64,000 nt of DNA, from contig JBBSBV010000005.1 of NCBI GenBank assembly GCA_038250905.1, forward strand, positions 62,001-126,000, read 5' to 3'. Below the pieces are notes generated by a model that had not been told where the DNA came from, made no database searches, and saw only the letters and a program-made list of their open reading frames with translations. Positions 26,112 through 33,465 of the stretch are shown piece by piece. Within the stretch, counting starts at the first letter, position 1, and every line of letters starts with the position of its first letter. A program made the translations under genes and the position numbers. Source of the stretch: JAENVU01 sp038250905. GTDB taxonomy: Bacteria; Actinomycetota; Acidimicrobiia; IMCC26256; JAENVU01.

Positions 26112-26467
26112 CGAGCTGCGATGGTCGGGCGCCGGCCGGACCCCTGGCGTCGTCGGATGCCGTACGTGACCGCCGCGATCGCACCTCCGGTCAGGGGAAG
26201 CAACACGGCGACCGGTACCTCGGGCACCATCGGCGGCGGCCCGCACTCGTCATCGGCGTCGTGGTCGCGATCGGGCCCGTCCTGTTGATCGTGATCGGAG
26301 CGACTGCTGGCCCCGACGAGGTCCTCACAGTGGACCCGGTGCCGTTCCGATGCTGACGCCGACGGCGCTGGTTGCACCTGCGCGCCGGCGACCGGCACGA
26401 CCAGAACGAACGGACTCCCCGCCACGACGGCGGCACCCACGAGCCGGAGGAAGCGCTTCACGACCAC
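26108..26467 (-). CDS. Small surface protein with VPE-type C-terminal sorting tail
   Basis: A 119-residue protein with a signal peptide (ending VAGA), only about 50 residues of hydrophilic, His/Asp-rich mature sequence, and then the tail MVPEVPVAVLLPLTGG, a hydrophobic helix and an Arg cluster (RRRQGSGRR). The tail resembles the tripartite signals that exosortases process and matches two other proteins in this window. The GTG at 26467 follows a large hairpin; GTG 26461 is an alternative. It overlaps the glycoside hydrolase gene, which suggests joint function. Confidence 0.72.
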   Translation of the reverse strand: MVVKRFLRLVGAAVVAGSPFVLVVPVAGAQVQPAPSASASERHRVHCEDLVGASSRSDHDQQDGPDRDHDADDECGPPPMVPEVPVAVLLPLTGGAIAAVTYGIRRRQGSGRRPTIAAR

Positions 26468-26490
26468 TCACTTTCGGGAGAGTGCGGACG

Positions 26491-26525
26491 CGCTGATCGC
26501 CCGGACCGAGTCCGGGCGATCAGCG
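26491..26525 (-). terminator. Perfect 16-bp stem-loop between a pstS-like gene and the small surface-protein gene
   Basis: The two 16-base arms (26491-26506 and 26510-26525) are exact complements around the loop CGA. It lies 18 bases after the pstS-like stop and only 24 bases before the next start codon. It may terminate most transcripts, or stabilise the upstream message. Confidence 0.75.
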
Positions 26526-26543
26526 ACGTCAGCGGTGATGCAT

Positions 26544-27920
26544 TTAGACGTTGAGGGTGTACTGGTTGTAACAAATGCCGTTCCCCGGCGGGTTGGCCTG
26601 GGTACCGGTTCCCCGGACGAAGCCGGACGCCGAGACCGCAGAGGTGATCTCGTCGAAGTAGTTCCGGCTGTTGAACGGGTTGGTGCCGTGCGATCCGGAC
26701 GAGGCGCAGATCCAGTTGACGAACGCCGTGGTCGCACCGTTGCGGTTCCCGCTGAGCGGCGGGGTCGACGGCGGCACCGCGTCACCCGGAGGCGGCGTGG
26801 CCTGGTCGGCGGTGGTGGTCGGCACCACGTTCCAGAGGATGCGGGTGATCGGGTACGAGCTGTTCCCGATCGTGCCCGGCCCGGCCTGGACGTTGTTCAC
26901 TTTGATGAGTGAGCTCGAACCACGCTCGTTGAGCGCCGTCAGCCAGCGGCCGAAGGACGCCGCCCAGATCGACTGCGACCGGATGTTGCGGCCGTTGACG
27001 TCGTTCGTGGTCGGGATCTGCTGCGCGTCGTTCTCGAACAGCGTGCGCTCGGCGGTGGTGTCGTACGCCGTCTGGAGCGCCACATCAGCGGAGTTGTTCG
27101 ACGGGCACACGCCGGGCGAGGATCCGCCCACGCCGGTCAGGTAGTTCTGCCACGTGAGCCCGGTACCGGAGCTCGACTGGATGTACCAGGTGTAGATGGG
27201 CAGGTTGCCGGGGTCGTTGTACTTGTAGTCCAACGGCGTCGCCGGAGAGCCCACCGTGTTGGCCATGGTGAAGCCGGGGGTCGTCAACTGACGCCAGTCC
27301 CGGATGTTGCAGTTGACGAAGATGTCGACGATCTGGGCGGTGGTGAGGTTGCTCACGCTGGTGCCCGTGCAACTTCCTGCGGCCTCGCCGAGCTTGCACC
27401 CGGCGGCCGGGCTGCCCTGGCTGCCGTTCGCCGGGATAGTCCGGAAGTTGGTCGGCGTCACACCGTCCTTCGCGAACCCGACGAAGCGGAGTCCCTTGGC
27501 GTCGCTGGCCTGCTTGTCACGCGACGAGCGGGCGATGTTGACCTGCGGGATCCCGCCCTGACCCTGCTTGGTCAGCTGGCGGATGCCGGCGCCGGAGCCC
27601 TGGGGGTAGAAACCGGTCACGACGTCGTGGTCGTAGTTCTCGGTCGTGATCGTCCCGACCGGATCGGCCGCGAGACACTGGGTGTACGCGTCGACCGCAG
27701 GGTTCGAAGCGTCGATCTTGCAGCCCGGGCTCCCGTTGTAGAGGTCCTGGATCAGCGTCATCGCGGGATAGGTCGTGTCGGAACCGGCCGTGTAGACGGT
27801 CTCGGTCTGTCCGTTGGTACCGCTCGGTCCGGAGGCGCCGGCGCTGCCGACACTCCCGATGACAAGGGCCGACGCAGCGGCAAGTGCCACTCCGACGAGC
27901 CGAAGCTTGCTTCGTTTCAC
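26544..27920 (-). CDS. Secreted PstS-like substrate-binding protein
   Basis: A 458-residue exported protein of the phosphate-binding PstS-like superfamily. The signal peptide ends near residue 30. The typical start of the fold appears as VYTAGSDTTYPAM, with a ligand-loop-like TGFYPQGSGAGIRQLT and IARSSRD. The sequence is Cys-rich and longer than ordinary PstS (about 330-370), with several insertions. It has no lipobox and no C-terminal anchor, unlike the three other PstS-like proteins of the window, so it may be released. The start is GTG 27920 behind AAGGAG. It follows a neocarzinostatin-fold gene by 37 bases. Confidence 0.82.
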   Translation of the reverse strand: MKRSKLRLVGVALAAASALVIGSVGSAGASGPSGTNGQTETVYTAGSDTTYPAMTLIQDLYNGSPGCKIDASNPAVDAYTQCLAADPVGTITTENYDHDVVTGFYPQGSGAGIRQLTKQGQGGIPQVNIARSSRDKQASDAKGLRFVGFAKDGVTPTNFRTIPANGSQGSPAAGCKLGEAAGSCTGTSVSNLTTAQIVDIFVNCNIRDWRQLTTPGFTMANTVGSPATPLDYKYNDPGNLPIYTWYIQSSSGTGLTWQNYLTGVGGSSPGVCPSNNSADVALQTAYDTTAERTLFENDAQQIPTTNDVNGRNIRSQSIWAASFGRWLTALNERGSSSLIKVNNVQAGPGTIGNSSYPITRILWNVVPTTTADQATPPPGDAVPPSTPPLSGNRNGATTAFVNWICASSGSHGTNPFNSRNYFDEITSAVSASGFVRGTGTQANPPGNGICYNQYTLNV

Positions 27921-27957
27921 TGATGCTCCTTAGGTTTGGTTTCCGCCGCAGCGATGG

Positions 27958-28500
27958 TCAGTTGGCGAGAGCCGGACGGCGGCTCCGCCGGTAGAGGAAG
28001 AATCCACCGATTGCGGCCGCGCCGAGCGGGAGGGCCCACACGAACGAGGTCTCGGGGACCTGGGGGTTGCTCCCGGTGCAGGTGATCTGCTTGTACGCAC
28101 CGGTGGTGTTGTCGTTCGGGTTGTCGAGGACGAGGATCGAACCGGCGTGGGTCTCGTCGCAGAGCACGCTGGTCCGACTGTTCAACGCGGACAATCCGCT
28201 GGTGTCATGGATCACGAACGTGTCCTGGCCGGCACCCGACCCGTTGCTGGCGTCCGAGGCAACCTGCAGCGTGAGGAACTCGCAGTCCGCGCCACTCGCA
28301 CCCGTGGTCGGGGCGTCCTTGCACTGGACGATCGACGGTGTCGCGCCCGCGGTCAGGCCGGTCCACGACACGGTGACGGCGGTCCCGTCCGTCAGATTGG
28401 TACTCGGAGTGACGGTGACCGAACCGGTCGCACCTGCAGGTGCGGCAGTGGCCAGTGCCACCCCTCCGATGACGGCCAGTGTGGCCAGAATGCGACGCAT
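27958..28500 (-). CDS. Neocarzinostatin-fold surface protein with VPE-type sorting tail
   Basis: A 180-residue protein: signal peptide (ending APAGA), a single neocarzinostatin-like Ig domain (SVTVTPSTNLTDGTAVTVSW; cysteine pairs VQCKDAP/SDCEFLTL and VLCDETH/QITCTGS), then the tail QVPETSFVWALPLGA with a hydrophobic helix and RRSRR. The domain is closely related to the N-terminal domain at 20718-21896. The tail matches the small surface proteins at 26108 and 31959, which suggests exosortase processing. The ATG at 28500 has GGGAG upstream. It leads a run with the pstS-like gene, the small VPE protein and the glycoside hydrolase. Confidence 0.83.
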   Translation of the reverse strand: MRRILATLAVIGGVALATAAPAGATGSVTVTPSTNLTDGTAVTVSWTGLTAGATPSIVQCKDAPTTGASGADCEFLTLQVASDASNGSGAGQDTFVIHDTSGLSALNSRTSVLCDETHAGSILVLDNPNDNTTGAYKQITCTGSNPQVPETSFVWALPLGAAAIGGFFLYRRSRRPALAN

Positions 28501-28619
28501 GTGATCTCCCTACGAACCGTTGCCCAAAGCTGACTCGGGCAATATGCGGTGCGCCGAGACCGCGTACAAGGGGCGCGAGCGAGGTGCCATCCACTGTTTG
28601 CGTACGCGTCACATGCGAC

Positions 28620-28639
28620 CCCGAAGCGTCACCTTCGGG
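28620..28639. terminator. Hairpin downstream of the glycosyltransferase gene
   Basis: Arms CCCGAAG and CTTCGGG surround a six-base loop in the 251-base gap between the glycosyltransferase stop and the neocarzinostatin-fold start. A second inverted repeat, TTGCCC/GGGCAA, lies at 28518-28540. Either could end the seven-gene unit; no U tract is seen. Confidence 0.4.
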
Positions 28640-28751
28640 CCAGCCGACCGACGGCGGGCGCGAGTCTCAGAGCCAAGGTCTCGACCAGGTCAGGACCGGC
28701 GAATCCAGGCGCGCCGAAGCGCGCGCTCGACGCGCGCGAGGTAGTTCGGGT

Positions 28752-30182
28752 TCAGCTCAGGCCGTGCGTCGTCTTCTCCCAGAACGACGGTGCGACCACG
28801 AGCTGCACGGCAGCCTTGGTCGCGGCGATCGACATCATGATCCAGTAGAGGGGCGCGACCAGCGCCGTCACCAGCAGCTCGGGTCGACGCGAGATCCGAG
28901 CACTGACGACCATCATGTAGACGACGACGAAGTTCCCCAGCGCCCAGGCGAGGACACTCGCGTAGTAGATGGGAGCAGGGAACAGGTCCTTGATGACCGC
29001 CGGTTCGCCGACGAACCACGCCAGGGTCATGACCCAGAAGATCGGGTTCAGCAACGCGAGCAGCGGTGTCCCACCGACGAACAGATTCATCTGCACGAAC
29101 CCGGAACCACCGAGTTCGCGGATCGCGCGTCGCGGTTGTCGAAGCTGGACCAGCCAGGTCTGCAGATAGCCCTTGTACCAACGCGACCGCTGCTTCGCCC
29201 AGTTCACGAAATCGCTGTTGGCCTCTTCGAGTGTGATCGAGTCGAGCACCCGGACACGCAGGCCGGCGCGCGCGATTCGCAGACCGAGGTCGGCGTCCTC
29301 GGTGACGTTGTACGGATCCCAACCGCCGAGCATCTCCAGTACGTCGCGGCGAAAGTGATTCGAGGTTCCGCCCAGCGGAATCGGTGCATCGAGATCGGAG
29401 AGGCCCGGAAGGAACAGCGTGAACCACATCGTGTACTCGGCCGAGAACCACTTCGTGATCAGGTTGTGGTTCGCGTTGGAGTAGGCCAGCTGGGCCTGCA
29501 GACACGCGACCTCGGCGCTCGATCGCCCGAACGCCACGACGGCCCGGCGCAGCTGGAGTGGATCAGGGTCGTCCTCAGCGTCGTAGATCGTGACCAGCGT
29601 GCCCCGAGCCAACGTGAGCCCGTAGTTGAGTGCCTTCGGCTTCGTCCGAGGTTCGGACGGCGGCACCAACACCACCTCGAGGAACGGCACGTCACCGAGG
29701 AGGGCGACCGCATCGATGGTCTCGTGATCGTCCGCCTCGAGCAGGAGCTTCACGTCGAGTCGGTCGACCGGATACTCCAACCGACCCAATGCAACCAGGA
29801 GCCCGCCGACCACCGCGGGCTCGCGGTACGCCGGGACGAGGACCGTGTACACCGGGAGGGCCGCATCCGGCACCGCGCGCGCCTCGTCGTCGGTGACGGA
29901 GATCACCGACGTGCTCTGCAACGAACGGTGGAAGAGCAGGACCCGGTAGAGCACGCCGGCCACATATCCGACAGTCGCGAGCGCAACGAACACCAGCAGC
30001 GTCCCGAGCGGTGCTACCACCAGCGCGACGATTGCGGCGACTGCGATCGCGCTCAACCACCGGCGCTGCGCGCGGTCCAGGGGATGTGCGGCAGACGACT
30101 CGGGACGGTCGCGAGCGAGTCCGTATGCCGCCCACTCGAGCCGGCTTCGCGCGTCGTCGGCTTCGACCATTCGGACGCGCAC
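28752..30182 (-). CDS. Cellulose-synthase-like family 2 glycosyltransferase
   Basis: A processive-type membrane glycosyltransferase of 476 residues. Two hydrophobic helices precede the GT-A domain, which has the nucleotide-sugar region VYTVLVPAYREP, the metal-binding DAEDDPDP, the acceptor-site TEDAD and the Q-x2-RW motif (QRSRWYKG). Three or four membrane helices follow. The start is GTG 30182, one base after the exosortase stop (ATG 30170 is an alternative). It belongs to the same transcription unit as the exosortase; glycosyltransferases often accompany exosortases, whose substrates are frequently glycosylated. The sugar product is unknown. Confidence 0.88.
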   Translation of the reverse strand: MRVRMVEADDARSRLEWAAYGLARDRPESSAAHPLDRAQRRWLSAIAVAAIVALVVAPLGTLLVFVALATVGYVAGVLYRVLLFHRSLQSTSVISVTDDEARAVPDAALPVYTVLVPAYREPAVVGGLLVALGRLEYPVDRLDVKLLLEADDHETIDAVALLGDVPFLEVVLVPPSEPRTKPKALNYGLTLARGTLVTIYDAEDDPDPLQLRRAVVAFGRSSAEVACLQAQLAYSNANHNLITKWFSAEYTMWFTLFLPGLSDLDAPIPLGGTSNHFRRDVLEMLGGWDPYNVTEDADLGLRIARAGLRVRVLDSITLEEANSDFVNWAKQRSRWYKGYLQTWLVQLRQPRRAIRELGGSGFVQMNLFVGGTPLLALLNPIFWVMTLAWFVGEPAVIKDLFPAPIYYASVLAWALGNFVVVYMMVVSARISRRPELLVTALVAPLYWIMMSIAATKAAVQLVVAPSFWEKTTHGLS

Positions 30183-30183
30183 G

Positions 30184-31962
30184 TCAGGCCACCTTCTGCG
30201 ATCGGCCGGCCGGTCGGTCGACGCGACGCGAATCCGCAGCCTGGCGGCGCACCAGCTCGTGGGCATAGGACACCAGAAACGCCTGGGTGTCCTTCATCTG
30301 GCGGTGAGCATCTCCCGCGGTGGTCTGGTCCCTGGCGGCACGATCGAGCTCGAGTCCGAGGCGCCGGGTGAAGCTCGGGTCCGGCGCGGTGACCCGTGCA
30401 TGGGCGTCACTCGAATCCGTGAGCATGAGGTCGACGCGCTCGTAGCGGGTGCCGTCGCGTCCCTTCACCGGCCAGTACCAGTAGACGTTGGTCCAGTCCG
30501 AACGCGTCGACGAGTTCCAGTAACTCAACACGTTGCCGACCACGCCGCCACCCAGGTCGATCGTGCGCGAGTCCTGCAGGTTGAAGCCGTGGAACGTGTA
30601 GCACGCCTCGATCCCGTAGGTGGAGAACGTGCTCAGATCGTCGGTCGAGATCACATCGGCGATCACCGGCGCACCGGAACGGAACGCCGAATGCTTGGCT
30701 CCGGTCCAGCTGTAGGTGTAACGGAACCACTGCGAAGTGTCGCCGAAGAATCTCCGCGACCAGGTGTACTCCGCGACCTTGTGCGACAACCAGCCGTCCA
30801 CCCGCGCGGGATGACCGAGGAACGTGACCAGCTTCGGCGCGCCGAGGTCACTCGCGACCAGGTCGTAGGAACGGAACCCGGAGTTGACGACCGCCAGCGT
30901 CAGGCCGAATGCGGCCACGGTGACCAACGCCACCCGCGTGCGCGGGACCGCGCGCCGGCGCGGCGCGGCCGCGGCGGCCCGCTCGTTGGCATTGCGGAAC
31001 GAGAGCCCGAACCGCCGCATGCCCAACACCATGCCGAGCACGCCCAGATTGAAGGTGATGAGACCGAGGTAGGGGTGCAGACCGTCGATCGCCGCGGATT
31101 CTCCCCAGAGGTTCCCGGCGAAGAAGATGAGCAGGATCCGACCCACGTTCATCAGCCAGATACAGAACAGTCCGGTCGCCAACCAGGCCAGCTTGCGCCA
31201 GCGACTCCCGACCACGAGCGACGCGAACGCCACACTCACGAGCAGGAACCCCACCATCCCGTTCACGCCCGAACAGGCCGACGCCACGCTCAGCTGGAAT
31301 CGCTCCGGTCCGGATCCGACCGTGAAGAGCGAGCCGTTTGATCCGGCGACGGCATGCGCGACATTCACGACGTGGAGACCACCGTTGACGCCGACGAGCG
31401 TGAGGTTCGTGAACGTGTCGATCCAGCGCAGCAACACCATCGTGTACGGGAACGGCCACGCGAACAGGAGGAAGGCGACCGGGAGTCGCTGGCGCCAGAG
31501 CGTCCGAACACCGAAGACCACGGCGATCGCTCCCGCGACGAACAGTGGGAGCGACACGAGGTCGACGCGCCACACCCAGAACATCGTCGACAGCCGGATC
31601 GGAAGCAGGAGATTGATCGCGAGCGCCGCGACGAGCAACGGGATGCCGATGATGTAGTCGACCTGGCGGTCGTGGATCGACGGTTCGTGGGCCGCCGGCC
31701 GACCCCGCCCCAATGCCAGCGCGAGCGCGATCAGCGGCACCAAGCCCAGATACGCCAGCGGGGTGTCGACCTGCACGCTGCGCATCAGGGTCTGCAGCGA
31801 GTAGTGGTACGCGACGGCCACGATCGTGAGAAAGACCGCGATCCGCACCGCGGTGACGTGGTCGTCGCGCAATGTGGGAACACGGGGCAGGCGACTCCAA
31901 GGCGCGGTCCGGCGCGCGCTACGACGCTCCCGACGCGTGACCGGGACCGAGACGGTCGTCAT
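30184..31962 (-). CDS. Exosortase/archaeosortase-family transpeptidase fused to an EpsI-like domain
   Basis: A 592-residue polytopic membrane protein. Residues about 38-320 contain eight or so hydrophobic helices with the exosortase catalytic set: C230 (SACSGVNGM), R275 (MNVGRILLIF) and H296 (LHPYLGL). After another helix (about 343-360) the extracytoplasmic C-terminal part, with EACYTFHGFNLQDS and WTNVYWYW, resembles EpsI (DUF3485). The ATG at 31962 overlaps the stop of the small VPE-tail gene as ATGA, so enzyme and presumed substrate are coupled. Exosortases cut PEP-CTERM-like tails; the target here is proposed to be the VPE tail. Confidence 0.87.
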   Translation of the reverse strand: MTTVSVPVTRRERRSARRTAPWSRLPRVPTLRDDHVTAVRIAVFLTIVAVAYHYSLQTLMRSVQVDTPLAYLGLVPLIALALALGRGRPAAHEPSIHDRQVDYIIGIPLLVAALAINLLLPIRLSTMFWVWRVDLVSLPLFVAGAIAVVFGVRTLWRQRLPVAFLLFAWPFPYTMVLLRWIDTFTNLTLVGVNGGLHVVNVAHAVAGSNGSLFTVGSGPERFQLSVASACSGVNGMVGFLLVSVAFASLVVGSRWRKLAWLATGLFCIWLMNVGRILLIFFAGNLWGESAAIDGLHPYLGLITFNLGVLGMVLGMRRFGLSFRNANERAAAAAPRRRAVPRTRVALVTVAAFGLTLAVVNSGFRSYDLVASDLGAPKLVTFLGHPARVDGWLSHKVAEYTWSRRFFGDTSQWFRYTYSWTGAKHSAFRSGAPVIADVISTDDLSTFSTYGIEACYTFHGFNLQDSRTIDLGGGVVGNVLSYWNSSTRSDWTNVYWYWPVKGRDGTRYERVDLMLTDSSDAHARVTAPDPSFTRRLGLELDRAARDQTTAGDAHRQMKDTQAFLVSYAHELVRRQAADSRRVDRPAGRSQKVA

Positions 31963-32405
31963 CGACGGTTCGCCTCCCGGGCGCGTCGGCGTCGGCTCCA
32001 CGTGACCACACCGACGCCACCGCCGATCACGACGACCGCGGAGATCGGGAGCGCCACCGGGAACTCCGACTCCGGCACGGTCGGTGGCGGTCCGGGGTCG
32101 GTCGCGCCGGTCCCCGCCGTGGTCGTCGGCGCATCCCCCACCAACGCTCCGTTTCCTGCCTGACCACCGGTCCTGTCCGAACCGCCGGTGAAACTCCCAT
32201 CGCCGCCGGTCGGCACGACATCCGCCACCGTCGTGGTCGTCGACGTCGACGGAGGCGTCGCGTGGTGGCGCGCGGGAGCATGGTGCACCGTCACGGCCCT
32301 CGGCTTGGGTGCTGCGTCGGCACCGAAGATGGTGGCGGCAGAGATTCCGACGGCCGCGCATCCCGCCAGTACCTCGGCGGCAAGCTTCCACGTCGGCAGC
32401 ATCAC
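31959..32405 (-). CDS. Small surface protein with VPE-type sorting tail, coupled to the exosortase
   Basis: A 148-residue protein: N-terminal signal or membrane helix (LAGCAAVGISAATIFGA), a His/Pro/Thr- and Gly-rich low-complexity middle, then TVPESEFPVALPISA, a hydrophobic helix and RRRRAREANRR. The tail pattern (VPE, a short spacer, LP, helix, Arg cluster) is shared with the proteins at 26108 and 27958. Its stop overlaps the exosortase start, which is the best evidence that the tail is the exosortase signal. The start may be GTG 32405 or ATG 32402. No enzymatic domain is visible. Confidence 0.75.
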   Translation of the reverse strand: MMLPTWKLAAEVLAGCAAVGISAATIFGADAAPKPRAVTVHHAPARHHATPPSTSTTTTVADVVPTGGDGSFTGGSDRTGGQAGNGALVGDAPTTTAGTGATDPGPPPTVPESEFPVALPISAVVVIGGGVGVVTWSRRRRAREANRR

Positions 32406-32418
32406 GGCGTCGCCTCGC

Positions 32419-33465
32419 TCATCCCGGTCGCACGGCGCCGACGAGATTGCCGCGGTTGATCGACGCCACGCGCACGACGTCGCCGGTGTGGGGCGCGTTG
32501 ATCATCTTGCCGCCACCGATGTAGATACCGACGTGATGGACGGTCGGATAGAAGAACACGAGGTCACCGGGCTCGAGCGCGTCGACCGAGACCCGTGGGA
32601 ACTGTTCGAACTGCGTGGCCGCGAAATGCGCCATGGAGACCCCGGCCTGGCGCCAGGCCATCATCGTGAGTCCGGAGCAGTCGAATGTGTCGGGCCCGCT
32701 CGCGGCGAAGACGTACGGCTTGCCGAGCTGGGCGATCGCGTAACTCACGGCGAGCGCGGCCTTGGGACTGGGAGCCGCGGGGAGCGCACCGACACCGAGG
32801 AGTTCGAGGCGGGCTTCCAGCGCGGTCGCATCGGGATCCTCGATCGCTCGCCGAACCCGCAGAACGGCGCCGAGTTCGCCACGCGCCGTCGCGAGTAGCG
32901 CGCGCTGCTTCGCGATCAGCGTCTCCGCGCGCGATTTCGCCATGCCGAGCAGCACCGTCTCGGCATCGACCTTGTGGCGGTACTCGTCGAGGTGTTGCGC
33001 ACGCTTCGCGAGTTGCGACTCGACATTGCGATAGCGGTCGACCAACTCCTCGTCGCGCGCACCGACCACGCCGGAGTACGCGTGGCGGCGGCGCGCGTCA
33101 CGGTGGCTTCCCGAGTCCAAGGCCGCCAGCGGATTCGCGGTACCACTCGACTGGTACCACACCACAACATGCCGTCGGAGCTCGGCGCCGAGCTGCGAGC
33201 GCTTCCCGCGCAGGTCGGCGAGCGCCGTGTTCCCGGCGTCGATCTGGGCCCGCGCGAAGTCCCGGCGCGTGCTCGCCCCGTTGTACTGCTCGGCCAGGAT
33301 CTCGATGTTGGCGCCATTGACCATGAGTTCGCGCTGCAGCTGCGCGGCCCGGTCGAGAAGGTCGTCGGTCGGCGTCGCGTGCGCGGGTGCCGCCACGCCG
33401 ACCATGGCCAGACCGGCGATCAGAAGAATGCTGAACCCCCGGCGGGCCTGGGCACGCGAGTGCAT
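32419..33465 (-). CDS. Secreted NlpC/P60 peptidoglycan endopeptidase (RipA/CwlO-like)
   Basis: A 348-residue exported hydrolase that cuts stem peptides in the cell wall. The signal peptide ends in AHA at about residue 30. A coiled-coil region to about 200 probably keeps it inactive until a partner binds. The C-terminal NlpC/P60 domain shows the catalytic Cys in TFDCSGLTMMAWRQAG and the His in VHHVGIYIGGG. The ATG at 33465 overlaps the sortase stop by one base (TGATG), so it is co-expressed with the sortase and exosortase. Confidence 0.93.
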   Translation of the reverse strand: MHSRAQARRGFSILLIAGLAMVGVAAPAHATPTDDLLDRAAQLQRELMVNGANIEILAEQYNGASTRRDFARAQIDAGNTALADLRGKRSQLGAELRRHVVVWYQSSGTANPLAALDSGSHRDARRRHAYSGVVGARDEELVDRYRNVESQLAKRAQHLDEYRHKVDAETVLLGMAKSRAETLIAKQRALLATARGELGAVLRVRRAIEDPDATALEARLELLGVGALPAAPSPKAALAVSYAIAQLGKPYVFAASGPDTFDCSGLTMMAWRQAGVSMAHFAATQFEQFPRVSVDALEPGDLVFFYPTVHHVGIYIGGGKMINAPHTGDVVRVASINRGNLVGAVRPG

